This document shows, in pieces, positions 35,852-45,440 of a stretch of 64,000 bases of DNA. The DNA is taken from NCBI RefSeq assembly GCF_003934285.1, contig NZ_RQWJ01000003.1, positions 554,501 to 618,500 on the forward strand. Direction: 5' to 3'. The notes under the pieces are model-generated. The model saw nothing but the letters and a program-made list of their open reading frames with translations. It was not told the origin of the DNA and searched no databases. Within the stretch, counting starts at the first letter, position 1; each line of letters opens with the position of its first letter. This stretch comes from Brevundimonas fluminis (GTDB taxonomy: Bacteria > Pseudomonadota > Alphaproteobacteria > Caulobacterales > Caulobacteraceae). The translations under genes were made by a program, and so were the position numbers.

Positions 35852-37240
35852 ATGATGATGCGACGGACCTTGCTGGCGGGCGCCGCCTTCGCGCTGATGG
35901 CGGGCGCGGCGGCCGCCCAGGAAGCACAGATCGACACCCGGCCCGGCGGGCCCGAGCGCGTCGACCTTACCATCTATCAGGGCAACGTGACCCTCGTGGA
36001 GGACGTGCGCGGCCTCAGCATCCCCGCCGGTCGGTCGCGGCAGGAGTTCCCGGGAGTCTCGGCCTCCATCCGGCCGGAGACCGTCAGTCTGTCCGGCCGC
36101 GGGCTCGAAGTGGTGGAGCAGAACTTCGACTATGACCTGCTGACCCCCGACAAGCTGATGCAGAGCGCGGTGGGACAGGAGATCGGCCTCGTCCGCATCA
36201 ACCCTGGTACCGGCCGCGAGGAGACGCAGCGCGCCACCGTGCTGGCCGCCAACGAGGGCGTGGTCCTGCGCATCGGCGGAAACGTCGAGGTGCTGCGCGA
36301 CGACGGCGTCCCGACCCGCGTCATCTTCGACGAGGTGCCGGCCAACCTGCGCCCGCGCCCGACGCTCAGCGTCACCCTGGACGCCGAGGGCGGCGGCCGC
36401 CGCGACGTGACCCTGACCTATCTGACTTCAGGTCTCAGCTGGACCGCCGACTACGTCATGCGCGTGGACGAGCGGGCCTCGACCCTGGACCTCGTCGGCT
36501 GGGTGACGATCTCGAACCGCTCCGGAGCCACCTTCACCGACGCCGAGACCCGCGTGGTGGCCGGCGACGTGTCGGCGGGCGCGAACTACCGCGGCAATGG
36601 CGTCGCCGCCTCGGACGACCAGTCGCTGGGCGACTACTACGTCTATCCGCTGCCCGAGCGTGTGACCGTCGCCAACAACCAGAACAAGCAGGTCGGCCTG
36701 CTGGACGTCTCCGGCGTGGCCACCACCAAGCGCTATCTGTGGGAGATCTACGGCTTCACCACCTCGGCCCAGCCGCAGGCGGTCGAGGTGGCCTACCTCT
36801 TCGCCAACGGCCCGATGAACGGGCAGAACCGGTCGCTGCCGGCCGGCACCATCCGCGTCTACATCAACGACGCCTCGGGCGAGCCGCGCTTCATCGGCGA
36901 AGACTCGATCAGCCACACCCCCGCCGGTTCCGACCTGGCCATCACCACCGGCGAGGCGTTCGACGTCACGGTCCAGCCGCGTCTGGTGTCCGAAGAGCGG
37001 GTCTCCACGCGGATCGTCGACTATTTCCGCACGCGCCGCTCGGTCGAGTACACCCTGCGCAATGCCAGACCTGAGCCCGTCACCATCGAGGTGCGTCAGG
37101 GCGGCCTCGGCCGCGACACCGAGATTCAGGAGCAAAGCCATCCCGGCGTGCTGGAGGATTCCCGCACCGTCGTCTGGAAGGTGCAGGTGCCCGCCAACGG
37201 TGAGGTCAAGCTGACCGCCACCATCGAGACGGGCGGCTGA
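35852..37240 (+). CDS. Exported DUF4139 protein, first paralogue
   Basis: This 462-residue protein has a signal peptide (MMMRRTLLAGAAFALMAGAAAAQ) and a DUF4139 region in its C-terminal two thirds, with TLTYLTSGLSWTADYVMRVDE and DYYVYPLPERVTVANNQNKQV as hallmarks. The fold is expected to be beta-rich and periplasmic or surface-exposed. The start ATG follows a GGGAGTGACGGGG stretch. Its stop is one base before the start of a second DUF4139 gene. Function is unknown. Confidence 0.85.
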   Translation: MMMRRTLLAGAAFALMAGAAAAQEAQIDTRPGGPERVDLTIYQGNVTLVEDVRGLSIPAGRSRQEFPGVSASIRPETVSLSGRGLEVVEQNFDYDLLTPDKLMQSAVGQEIGLVRINPGTGREETQRATVLAANEGVVLRIGGNVEVLRDDGVPTRVIFDEVPANLRPRPTLSVTLDAEGGGRRDVTLTYLTSGLSWTADYVMRVDERASTLDLVGWVTISNRSGATFTDAETRVVAGDVSAGANYRGNGVAASDDQSLGDYYVYPLPERVTVANNQNKQVGLLDVSGVATTKRYLWEIYGFTTSAQPQAVEVAYLFANGPMNGQNRSLPAGTIRVYINDASGEPRFIGEDSISHTPAGSDLAITTGEAFDVTVQPRLVSEERVSTRIVDYFRTRRSVEYTLRNARPEPVTIEVRQGGLGRDTEIQEQSHPGVLEDSRTVVWKVQVPANGEVKLTATIETGG

Positions 37241-37241
37241 G

Positions 37242-38879
37242 ATGCGCGCCGCCCTTTTGGCGGCGACGGCGGTGTTCAGCCTGCTGGCCGCGCCCGCGCT
37301 CGCCCAGACGGTCTCCACGTCGGAGAGGGCCGACACGGCCACCGTCGTCATCTATCGCGACCGGCCGGTCGACACCGTCGAGCTGATGGAACGCTCGCGC
37401 CAGTCGTGGAACCGGCTGGACCGCGAGGGCCTGGCCCTGATCGTCGAGACGCGCACGGTCGACGTGCCGGCCGGCGACGCCGTGATCCGATTCGAAGGCG
37501 TCTCGACCGGCATCGTGCCGCAGAGCGTGACGATCGCGGGCCTGCCCTCAGCCGTGCTGGAACAGAACGCCGACTTCGACCTGCTGACCCCCGGCTCGCT
37601 GCTCGACAAGTCGATCGGGGACACCGTTCAGGTGGTCCGCACCAATCCGGCGAACGGCCGCCAGGAGGTGCGCCCCGCCGTGGTCCGCTCCGGCGGCTCC
37701 GGTGCCGTGCTGGAGATCGACGGAAAGTACGAGGCCCTGTCCTGCTCCGGCCTGATCGAGCGGGTGATCTTCGAGGACGTGCCCGAGGGCCTGTCCGACC
37801 AGCCGACCCTGTCGATTCGCACGCGCAGCCTGACGCCCGGCCGGTACACGGTGACGCTGGCCTATCTGTCGACCGGGCTGCAGTGGTCGACCGACTACGT
37901 CGCCCGCCTGTCGCCGGACGGCCGCACCCTCGACCTTACCGGCTGGCTGACTCTCGCCAATTTCGGCGGCACCACCTTCCCCGATGCCCCGGTCCAGGTC
38001 GTCGCCGGCGACCTCCAGACCACCGGCCGCAGCGTCCCCGTCGACCCCGTCGTCCGCCTCCGCCGCCCCGGCTGCTGGCCGCAGGACACGACGACGAACG
38101 GCGTCAATCCGGACATGAAGGACATGTACGGCGGCTACTATCCGCCTGTCATGGCGCCGCCCCCGCCGTCGCCGCCCGCGCCGCCTCGACCGGCCGCCAT
38201 GCGGGCGACCGACGAGATCGTCGTCACCGGCAGCCGCATCGCCGAACAGGGCGAGCTGGGCGACTACAAGGTCTACACCCTGCCGTCCCCGACCACCGTC
38301 GCGGCGCGCCAGACCAAGCAGGTGCGGTTCCTCGAGCGCGAGGACGTTCCCTACGACCGCGTCAATCGGCAGTGGATCGGGGCCTACGGGATGGACGCCG
38401 GTGAAGCGGCCGACGAATCCACGCCCCAGGTCGTCTTCCGCCTGCGCAACACCGAAGCCGGCGGTCTGGGCATCGCCTTGCCGGGCGGAAACTGGAGCCT
38501 GCGCCAGCTGACGCCGGAGGGCCGTGCCGTCTATGCGGGTGAGGCCGAAACCCGCGATCGGCCCGTCGGCCTGCCGTTCGAGCTGGCGCGGGGCGACGCC
38601 TCGGACGTCCGCGTGAGAACCCGGGTCACCGCAGACGGTGCACGCACGCGCCGTGCGCTGACGACCAGGTGGCGCGAGGTCGAGGTCGTGGTCACCAACT
38701 TCGGCGACGACGCCGAGACGGTCGAGCTGGCCCCGCAGGACTTCAACGACACCGGCTTCCGCATCGTCCGCCAGAGCGTCCGCAGCGCGGTCACCGACGG
38801 CGGCTGGCCCGCCTGGACGCTGACCGTCCCACCCGGCGAGAGCCGGACCCTGACCTATCGCTACGAGGTGACGGAGTAG
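37242..38879 (+). CDS. Exported DUF4139 protein with proline-rich, TonB-box-like insert
   Basis: This 545-residue paralogue of the preceding gene has a signal peptide (about residues 1-23) and matching blocks (LSTGLQWSTDYVARLSPD, LGDYKVYTLPSPTTVAARQTKQV). Between these it carries an insert of about 60 residues that is absent from the first paralogue: a Cys/Tyr-rich part, a Pro-rich linker (about 304-317), and DEIVVTGSRI at 324-333, which looks like the start of a TonB-dependent receptor. The role of the insert is unknown. Tight spacing to the first gene means one transcript. Confidence 0.85.
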   Translation: MRAALLAATAVFSLLAAPALAQTVSTSERADTATVVIYRDRPVDTVELMERSRQSWNRLDREGLALIVETRTVDVPAGDAVIRFEGVSTGIVPQSVTIAGLPSAVLEQNADFDLLTPGSLLDKSIGDTVQVVRTNPANGRQEVRPAVVRSGGSGAVLEIDGKYEALSCSGLIERVIFEDVPEGLSDQPTLSIRTRSLTPGRYTVTLAYLSTGLQWSTDYVARLSPDGRTLDLTGWLTLANFGGTTFPDAPVQVVAGDLQTTGRSVPVDPVVRLRRPGCWPQDTTTNGVNPDMKDMYGGYYPPVMAPPPPSPPAPPRPAAMRATDEIVVTGSRIAEQGELGDYKVYTLPSPTTVAARQTKQVRFLEREDVPYDRVNRQWIGAYGMDAGEAADESTPQVVFRLRNTEAGGLGIALPGGNWSLRQLTPEGRAVYAGEAETRDRPVGLPFELARGDASDVRVRTRVTADGARTRRALTTRWREVEVVVTNFGDDAETVELAPQDFNDTGFRIVRQSVRSAVTDGGWPAWTLTVPPGESRTLTYRYEVTE

Positions 38880-38883
38880 GGGG

Positions 38884-39489
38884 TCAGTCCCCCTGCGCCG
38901 CCTGCCGCGGGCTGAATTTGGGCGCCGGCGCCAAGCGCATCACTTCGGCCTGATACCGCTCGTCGTTTCCCGCCACGAGGAAGGGCAGGGCGTCGGCGCA
39001 GGCGTTCAGCAGGGCGTCCAGCCACGGCCTGTCCGCCTTGTGGAAGTCGCTCAGCACGTGACCGTGCACCAGCTCCGGGCGCCCGGGGTGCCCCACGCCC
39101 ATGCGCGCCCGGCGGAAGTCGGGCCCAAGCTGGCTGATCAGGGACCGCACGCCGTTCTGCCCCGCCGCCCCGCCGCCGGTCTTCATGCGGAACCGGCCCG
39201 GGGCCAGGTCGATCTCGTCGTGGAAGACCACCACGTTCGCCGGCGGGACCTTGTAGAACCGCGCCGCCTCGCCTACAGCGCGCCCGCTCTCGTTCATGTA
39301 GGTCTGCGGCTTCATCAGCAGGACCTTCGTGCCCTCGACCTCGCCCTCGGCGACGATGGACTGGAACTTCGCCCGCTCCGCCCCGAACCGCCACCGGCGC
39401 GCGATCTCGTCGGCGGCCATGAAGCCGATGTTGTGGCGGTTGCCTTCGTACTTGGCGCCCGGGTTGCCCAGGCCGGCGAGGATCAGCAT
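38884..39489 (-). CDS. pth: Peptidyl-tRNA hydrolase
   Basis: This 201-residue enzyme frees tRNA from prematurely released peptidyl-tRNA. Catalytic and binding residues are in GNPGAKYEGNRHNIGF (His), KPQTYMNESG, and VFHDEIDLAPGRFRMKTGGG with GQNGVRS. The ATG at MLILAGLGNPG is chosen; an upstream TTG would add residues absent from the family. It follows rplY after a terminator-like hairpin, the common order in alphaproteobacteria. Confidence 0.95.
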   Translation of the reverse strand: MLILAGLGNPGAKYEGNRHNIGFMAADEIARRWRFGAERAKFQSIVAEGEVEGTKVLLMKPQTYMNESGRAVGEAARFYKVPPANVVVFHDEIDLAPGRFRMKTGGGAAGQNGVRSLISQLGPDFRRARMGVGHPGRPELVHGHVLSDFHKADRPWLDALLNACADALPFLVAGNDERYQAEVMRLAPAPKFSPRQAAQGD

Positions 39490-39506
39490 CGGTTCAGTCC
39501 GCAAAT

Positions 39507-39537
39507 GGAAACGGCCCCTCCGTCGCCGGAAGGGCCG
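39507..39537 (-). terminator. Terminator-like hairpin between rplY and pth
   Basis: Read on the minus strand there is a 10-bp stem (CGGCCCTTCC with GGAGGGGCCG, one G-T pair) with a 6-base loop followed by TTTCC. The short T run suggests partial termination, so pth may be expressed at lower level than rplY. Confidence 0.65.
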
Positions 39538-39565
39538 CTCCTGAATACCAGATCGAAGGGCCGGA

Positions 39566-40258
39566 TCAGCCTTCCGAGGCTTCCTCGCCTTCGGCGGCGT
39601 CGGCGTCGGTCTGCTCCGAAGCCGGAACCTCGTCGGCGGCGGCCTCGGCCTGTTCCTCGGCGATGGCCTCCTCGATCTCGTCGGCGGCCTTGGCGGCCGA
39701 AGAGGTCTTGATCGAGGCGATCACGAAGTCGCGGTCGGTGATGGTGGCTTCCACGTCCGACGGCTTCTTCACGTCGGACCAGCGGATGGTGTCGCCCAGC
39801 TTGTGACCGGCCAGATCGACGATCAGGTCTTCCGGGATGTGGTCGGCGCGGACCAGGATCTCGACGGAGTGGCGCACGATCTCCAGCGAGCCGCCCTGAC
39901 GGAAGGCGCCGCACTGGTCTTCGTTGATGAAGTGCACCGGCACTTCGATCTTGATGGTCTGCTTCTCGTCGACGCGCATCAGGTCGAAATGCAGCGGACG
40001 GTCCGACACCGGGTCGAACTGGACGTCCTTGGCGATGACCGGCTGGGTTTCCTTGCCGTACTTCAGCGTGACCAGGTGACCCAGCAGCTTGCCGGTGTAC
40101 AGGTTCTTGCGGAAGTCCTTCTCGTTGACCGAGATGGCCACCGGGTCCTTGCCGCCGCCGTACAGGATGCCCGGCACCTGGTTGGCGCGACGCACCGCGC
40201 GGGCGCCGCCGGTGCCCACGCCTTCACGGACGTCGACGTTCAGAATGATCTCAGCCAT
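39566..40258 (-). CDS. rplY: 50S ribosomal protein L25/general stress protein Ctc
   Basis: This 230-residue protein combines an N-terminal L25 domain that binds 5S rRNA (REGVGTGGARAVRRANQVPGI) with a C-terminal TL5/CTC beta domain (EVPVHFINEDQC to DRDFVIASI). A long acidic tail rich in Glu and Ala follows. The start at MAEIILNVDVRE matches the family. Confidence 0.95.
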   Translation of the reverse strand: MAEIILNVDVREGVGTGGARAVRRANQVPGILYGGGKDPVAISVNEKDFRKNLYTGKLLGHLVTLKYGKETQPVIAKDVQFDPVSDRPLHFDLMRVDEKQTIKIEVPVHFINEDQCGAFRQGGSLEIVRHSVEILVRADHIPEDLIVDLAGHKLGDTIRWSDVKKPSDVEATITDRDFVIASIKTSSAAKAADEIEEAIAEEQAEAAADEVPASEQTDADAAEGEEASEG

Positions 40259-40393
40259 CTGGCCTGCCTCAATGACGAACGCCGCGCCGACTGTCGGCCC
40301 GCGCGGCGGGGAACGATCCCTCGAATTCAAGAGCGCGGGCTATTACACGCACCCGTGGCCCGGCGCAACCGGGCCGTTGCAGTCCCGCCCGAC

Positions 40394-41482
40394 CTATTGG
40401 CGGCCGGCGGACTGGGCCTGATCCGCGGCGGCGACGGCGCCGGCGGCGGTCGTGGTCTGGGCCGGCGGAACGTCCACCAGCGCCGGGGCCGGGGCGATCT
40501 GCGGCGCCAACGGGCCGGTGTTGGCCGCCGTGCACTGGGCGATGTCCGCCACGATGTGCTGACCGACGCAGAACATGTCCTCATAGTTCGGACGCGAGGC
40601 CGCCAGGCATTGGAAGAGGTTCAGCTTCGACATGTTGAAGCAGAACTCGCTGTTCGATTCGACGATCAGGGCCTCGGTGTAGGCGCGGCGGTCCTCGCCG
40701 CCGGCGCCCAGAGCGGCCAGGGCGGCGATGGCAAGGCTGTGCACCACGGCCGGGGTGTAGGGCGGAGCCTGGCGCGCCGACGACAGGTTCAGGCCGGTGC
40801 CGGCGTGCGCGGCGCCGTACAGGCGCTCGCTCTCTGCCGGGGAGGGAACCAGGCGCGTGGCCGACAGCGTCTTGGCCGCCTCCAGTCGGCCCGGCCGATC
40901 CGCCACGGGCGTCGTCGCCCAGCGCCGGCGCGGGTCGTTGCGCTCCTGGATGGTGTAGGCGTCTTCCTTGATGGCGTCGCCGATGGAGGCGAGGGCCTGG
41001 ATGTCCGCCCCCAGCGTGGCCACGATCAGGCCGGCGGCGTGATCCGCGCCCGGCAGAGTGGCGGCATAGGCCGGGTCGGCGATGATGCGGTTGACGATCT
41101 CTTCGCGCTGGACCGGATCGGCGGCGTACTGGCGCACGCCTTCGACGAACTCCGGCGACTGCAGGGCCAGGATGGCGCCGTAGGCGATCATGCCGCGCGA
41201 CAGCTGCACCGGCTCATAGGCGGCGCCCTTGCGGATCGCGGCCTGGATGGCTTCGGGGCTGTTGAAGGCCCGCTCGATCGTGCCGACCTCGCGGATGAAG
41301 GTGACGTAGACCGAGGCCGCCTCGGCGATGCCGGCGTTCAGGGCCAGGGCGGGCGGCGGAGGCGGCGGCGCGGGCGCGGGCTCCGGCGGCGCCTCGGGCT
41401 CGGGTTGGGCGCAGGCGGCCAGGACGGTCGCCGCGGCGACCGCGGCCAGCGACAGGTTGCGGCGCGAAGTAGCCCAGGCCAT
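40394..41482 (-). CDS. Lipoprotein of unknown function
   Basis: This 362-residue protein has a lipobox TVLAAC near residue 24, then a Pro/Ala-rich spacer, then a largely helical domain (VYVTFIREVGTIERAFNSPE onward) with several Cys near the C-terminus (SEFCFNM, LFQCLAA, MFCVGQ, AQCTAAN). No known family was recognised. It lies between prs and rplY on the minus strand. The four clustered Cys suggest disulfides in the periplasm. Confidence 0.8.
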   Translation of the reverse strand: MAWATSRRNLSLAAVAAATVLAACAQPEPEAPPEPAPAPPPPPPALALNAGIAEAASVYVTFIREVGTIERAFNSPEAIQAAIRKGAAYEPVQLSRGMIAYGAILALQSPEFVEGVRQYAADPVQREEIVNRIIADPAYAATLPGADHAAGLIVATLGADIQALASIGDAIKEDAYTIQERNDPRRRWATTPVADRPGRLEAAKTLSATRLVPSPAESERLYGAAHAGTGLNLSSARQAPPYTPAVVHSLAIAALAALGAGGEDRRAYTEALIVESNSEFCFNMSKLNLFQCLAASRPNYEDMFCVGQHIVADIAQCTAANTGPLAPQIAPAPALVDVPPAQTTTAAGAVAAADQAQSAGRQ

Positions 41483-41573
41483 CGACGAAACTCCCCAGGG
41501 ATCCGGAACTGCGCCGCTTTCAGCCGCGGCGTCTCGGCGCGATCATAGCGCCTCAGGAAGCGTTTTCCGACAG

Positions 41574-42509
41574 TTAATCGAAGAGTTTGGACACGGACTC
41601 CTCATTGGCGATTCGCCGGATGGCTTCGCCGATCAGGGGAGCGACCGAGACGCTGCGGATCTTGGCGCAGGTCTGCACTTCGTGCGGCTGTTCGATGGAG
41701 TCCGTGATCACCAGCTCCTTCAGCGGGCCGTCGGTGATCCGCTGCACCGCCGGGCCCGAGAGCACCCCGTGGCTGATGTAGGCCGACACCTCCGTGGCCC
41801 CGTGCTCGATCAGGGCCCGGGCGGCGTTCACCAGGGTGCCGCCGGAATCCACGATGTCGTCGAACAGGATGCAGCGGCGGCCCTGCACGTCACCGATGAT
41901 GTTCATCACCTCGCTCTCGCCCGCGCGCGGGCGGCGCTTGTCGACGATGGCCAGGTCCGCGTCCAGCCGCTTGGCCAGCGACCGCGCCCGCACGACGCCG
42001 CCGACGTCAGGCGAGATGATCATCAGGCTGTCGTCCCGGCCGTAGGTCTCCCTGATGTCCTGCGCCAGCACCGGCGTGGCAACCAGATTGTCGGTGGGTA
42101 TGTCGAAGAAACCCTGGATCTGCCCGGCGTGCAGATCCATCGTCAGCACCCGGTCCGCGCCCGCGCGCGTGATCAGGTTTGCGACCAGCTTGGCCGAGAT
42201 CGGCGTCCGCCCGTCCGTCTTCCGATCCTGCCGGGCATAGCCGAAATAGGGCACCACCGCCGTGATCCGTTTCGCCGATGCCCGGACGAGGGCGTCTGTC
42301 AGGATCAGCAACTCCATCAGGTTGTCGTTGGCGGGATAGCTGGTCGACTGAAGGATGAAGACGTCCTCGCCGCGGACGTTCTCCTCGATCATGGCGAACA
42401 CCTCGTTGTCCGCGAAGCGCTTGACCTGGGCCTTCGTCAGCGGCGCGTCGAGGTGGGCGGCGATGGCCTGTGACAGCGACCGGTTGGCGTTGCCGGAGAG
42501 CAGCTTCAT
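41574..42509 (-). CDS. prs: Ribose-phosphate pyrophosphokinase
   Basis: This 311-residue enzyme makes PRPP from ribose 5-phosphate and ATP. The sequence has [17 protein letters not shown], the metal/ATP region [27 protein letters not shown] and the PRPP-binding [11 protein letters not shown]. Length and start fit the family exactly. Confidence 0.96.
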   Translation of the reverse strand: MKLLSGNANRSLSQAIAAHLDAPLTKAQVKRFADNEVFAMIEENVRGEDVFILQSTSYPANDNLMELLILTDALVRASAKRITAVVPYFGYARQDRKTDGRTPISAKLVANLITRAGADRVLTMDLHAGQIQGFFDIPTDNLVATPVLAQDIRETYGRDDSLMIISPDVGGVVRARSLAKRLDADLAIVDKRRPRAGESEVMNIIGDVQGRRCILFDDIVDSGGTLVNAARALIEHGATEVSAYISHGVLSGPAVQRITDGPLKELVITDSIEQPHEVQTCAKIRSVSVAPLIGEAIRRIANEESVSKLFD

Positions 42510-42702
42510 GGCTCGTCATCCTTTCGCCGCGATCGCGCCCGCATGAGGAGGATGGGGGTCCGGCGCGCCTCTTTAGACAGGCCGCGCCGGGCGCATCAAG
42601 CCGTGTCCCGTCATCCGTTGGCGCGTCGCGGCGCGTGGTGTAGAACCGCCGCTTCGTTCGCCGGGGCGGCGGACGTGATCGAGATCGTCGAGAGGTCGCT
42701 TC

Positions 42703-43545
42703 GTGTCTTTTTCCAGGTCCCGCACGGCGGTCGTCATCACCGCGGTCCTGATCCTCGGCCTCGGCCTGTCGGCCTGCAACAATCGTCCGCGCGCGCGTCT
42801 GGCCTATGAGGAGCGGCCGGTCGAACTGCTCTACAACACCGGCTACGACCGGCTGGAGCGCGGCCGCTGGCGCGACGCCATCGACTATTTCCAGGAGGTC
42901 GAGCGTCAGCATCCGTATTCGGAATGGTCGCGTCACGCGATCCTGATGCAGATCTACGCCAACTACAAAGACGGTCAGTACATGGAGGCGATCGCCTCCG
43001 CCGACCGCTTCATCCAGCTGTTCCCCGGCAATCCGTCCGCCGCCTACGCCTTCTACATGCGCGCCATCTGCTATTTCGAGCAGATCGTCGACGTGGGCCG
43101 CGACCAGGCCCTGACGGAACAGGCCCTCGCCGGTCTGCGCGAGGTCGTGCGCCGCTATCCCGGTTCGCCCTACGCCACCGACGCCCTGGTCAAGATCGAC
43201 ATGGTCAACGACCAGTTGGCCGGCAAGGAGATGGCCATCGGCCGCTATTACCAGCGCGCCGACCAGCCGTTGGCGGCGATGAACCGCTACCGCGTCGTGG
43301 TCGACAACCCCGACTTCCAGCGCACCTCGCACGTCGCCGAGGCCCTTTACCGCATGGTCGAGGTCAATCTGATGCTGGGGCTGGTCGACGAGGCCACCCG
43401 CAACGCCTCCGTGCTGGGCCACAACTATCCGGGCAGCCCCTGGTACGCCGAGGCCTATGCCCTGTTGACCGAGCGCGGCGCCCGGCCGGACCAGGCGCCG
43501 GAAGGCAAGCGCGAGAACTGGCTGCAGCGCCTGATCCCGGGCTGA
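42703..43545 (+). CDS. bamD: Outer membrane assembly lipoprotein BamD
   Basis: This 280-residue protein is a lipid-anchored TPR protein of the Bam complex that inserts outer-membrane barrels. The lipobox is in ILGLGLSAC, followed by repeats such as LYNTGYDRLERGRWRDAIDYF, ASADRFIQLFPGNPSAAYA and LREVVRRYPGSPYATDAL. The start is GTG. recN follows 52 bases later in the same direction, an order common in alphaproteobacteria. Confidence 0.95.
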   Translation: MSFSRSRTAVVITAVLILGLGLSACNNRPRARLAYEERPVELLYNTGYDRLERGRWRDAIDYFQEVERQHPYSEWSRHAILMQIYANYKDGQYMEAIASADRFIQLFPGNPSAAYAFYMRAICYFEQIVDVGRDQALTEQALAGLREVVRRYPGSPYATDALVKIDMVNDQLAGKEMAIGRYYQRADQPLAAMNRYRVVVDNPDFQRTSHVAEALYRMVEVNLMLGLVDEATRNASVLGHNYPGSPWYAEAYALLTERGARPDQAPEGKRENWLQRLIPG

Positions 43546-43597
43546 GCCGCGCCGCCGGCCGTGCCATCATGCCGGCCATGACGAATCAGGTCGCCCC

Positions 43598-45298
43598 ATG
43601 CTGACGGGCCTGTCCATCCGCGACGTGGTGCTGGTCGAGGCGCTGGACCTCGACGTCGGCGCGGGCCTGACCGTGCTGACCGGCGAGACGGGCGCCGGCA
43701 AGTCCATCATCCTCGACGCTCTGGGCCTTGCCATGGGCGCGCGGGCCGAGGCCGGGCTGGTCCGCGCCGGCGCACGACAGGCCAGCGCCGTCGCCACCTT
43801 CGCCGCGCCTGTTTCCGCCGAGCTGGCCGCCCTGCTGGACGAGAAGGGCGTGGACGTCCCGCCGGGCGACGACCTGATCCTGCGTCGCGTGCTCGGCGCC
43901 GACGGGCGCAGCCGCGCCTTCGTCAACGATCAGGCGGTCGGCGTCGCCACCCTGCGCGAGATCGGTCAGGCCCTGGTCGAGGTGCATGGCCAGCACGAGA
44001 CCGTCGGCCTGCTGGACTGGCGCACCCACCGCCCCCAGCTGGACGGCTTCGGCGGCCTCGGTCGCGAGGTCGAAGCGGTGCGCGCCGCGTCCGAGGCCCT
44101 GCGCGCCGCCGAGGCGCGGCTGGCGGATCTTCAGGCCGCCGCCGCCGACGCCGAGACTCGCCGCGAGGAGCTGGCCCGCGACCTCGCCGAACTCGATCAG
44201 CTCGACCCCCGCGCCGACGAGGAAGAGGCCCTCGCCGGCGAACGCGCCGTGCTGGGCGCCGCCGAGAAGGCTCTGGAGGACCTCTCCGACGCCCGTTCGG
44301 CGCTGGGCGGGGACAAGCTCAGCCAGAAGCTGGCCGCCGCCCTGCGCGCCGTCGACCACGCCGGGCGCCGTGCCCGTCAGGGCGGCGTGGGGGAGGGGCA
44401 TCCGGTCCTCGTCCGCCTGACCGCCGCGGCCGAGGCCATCGACCGCACCCTGATCGAGGCGGCCGAGGCCGTCGCCCAAGTCGACGCCGCCGCCGACGCC
44501 TTCGACTTCGAGCCCGGCCGCCTCGACAAGGCGGAGGAGCGCCTGTTCGCCCTGCGCGCCGCCGCGCGGCGCCTGCGCACCACCACCGACGCGCTGCCGG
44601 CCCTGCGCGCGGAGCTTCGCGAGAAGCTGGCCCTGCTGGAGGGCGACGCCGACGCCCTGGCCCAGGGCCGCCGCGCCGCCTCCGCCGCGCGCGAGGCTTA
44701 TGATTCGGCGGCCGTCGCCCTGTCCGCCGCGCGCGACGCCGCCGCCCGCCGGCTGGAGGCCGCCGTGGCCTCCGAGCTCGGGCCGCTGAAGCTGGAGCGC
44801 GCCCGGTTCCGCGTGGTGCTCGAGCCCGTCGCCGACGACCGCCGCGGACCGCAAGGGCGCGAGACCGTCCGGTTCGAGGTCGCCACCAACGCCGGCCAGC
44901 CCTTCGGCCCGCTTGATTCGGTCGCGTCGGGCGGCGAACTGGCGCGCTTCGCTTTGGCCATGAAGGCGGCGCTGGCCGCGCGGGGCGCTGGCGGCCAGCC
45001 GCTGATGATCTTCGACGAAGTCGATCAGGGCGTGGGCGGCGCCGTGGCCGAGGCCGTGGGTCGCCGTCTGCGTCGTCTGGCCGAGGCCGCCCAGGTCATC
45101 GTCGTCACCCACAGCCCGCAGGTCGCCGCCATGGGACAGTCGCACTGGAAGGTCGGAAAGGCCGAGGCCGACGGTCAGGTCCGTACCTCGGTCGCCGTGC
45201 TCGACGAGGCGCGGCGCGACGAGGAGATCGCGCGCATGCTGTCCGGTGCCGTCGTGACGGACGAAGCGCGCGCCGCCGCCCGCGCGCTGCGCGCCTGA
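43598..45298 (+). CDS. recN: DNA repair protein RecN
   Basis: This 566-residue SMC-like protein has Walker A GETGAGKSI near residue 30, a Gln-rich loop VEVHGQHE, a long Ala/Glu coiled coil (about residues 155-370), and the C-terminal signature FALAMKAAL region with IFDEVDQGVGG (Walker B) and VTHSPQVAAMG. It acts in recombination repair of DNA breaks. It is probably co-transcribed with bamD. Confidence 0.95.
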   Translation: MLTGLSIRDVVLVEALDLDVGAGLTVLTGETGAGKSIILDALGLAMGARAEAGLVRAGARQASAVATFAAPVSAELAALLDEKGVDVPPGDDLILRRVLGADGRSRAFVNDQAVGVATLREIGQALVEVHGQHETVGLLDWRTHRPQLDGFGGLGREVEAVRAASEALRAAEARLADLQAAAADAETRREELARDLAELDQLDPRADEEEALAGERAVLGAAEKALEDLSDARSALGGDKLSQKLAAALRAVDHAGRRARQGGVGEGHPVLVRLTAAAEAIDRTLIEAAEAVAQVDAAADAFDFEPGRLDKAEERLFALRAAARRLRTTTDALPALRAELREKLALLEGDADALAQGRRAASAAREAYDSAAVALSAARDAAARRLEAAVASELGPLKLERARFRVVLEPVADDRRGPQGRETVRFEVATNAGQPFGPLDSVASGGELARFALAMKAALAARGAGGQPLMIFDEVDQGVGGAVAEAVGRRLRRLAEAAQVIVVTHSPQVAAMGQSHWKVGKAEADGQVRTSVAVLDEARRDEEIARMLSGAVVTDEARAAARALRA

Positions 45299-45357
45299 AC
45301 GCCGCACTTTCGATTTTCGCAAGTGAAATCAGACTTTTGGCGAACTCTGCCCGTGCC

Positions 45358-45384
45358 TTGACCTTCCGGGGTCCCGCCTATAGG
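45358..45384 (+). promoter_or_regulatory. Candidate promoter of the F0 ATP synthase operon
   Basis: TTGACC is followed after about 14-15 bases by CTATAGG, close to the Caulobacter housekeeping pattern. It lies some 57 bases before the atpI start, in the 142-base gap after recN. Confidence 0.55.
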
Positions 45385-45440
45385 TTCCGCGCCGAATTCA
45401 GACCCCCTTCGGCGTTCGCGTCGAAGCGCTGAGGCCACCC

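Noticed and set aside
39803-41548. Plus-strand frame of 581 codons
   Set aside because: It is antisense to rplY and the lipoprotein gene, has Arg/Gly/Gln-rich composition and no domain; a typical high-GC shadow frame.
43586-45322. Minus-strand frame of 578 codons opposite recN
   Set aside because: recN is unmistakable on the other strand; the antisense product has no recognisable family.
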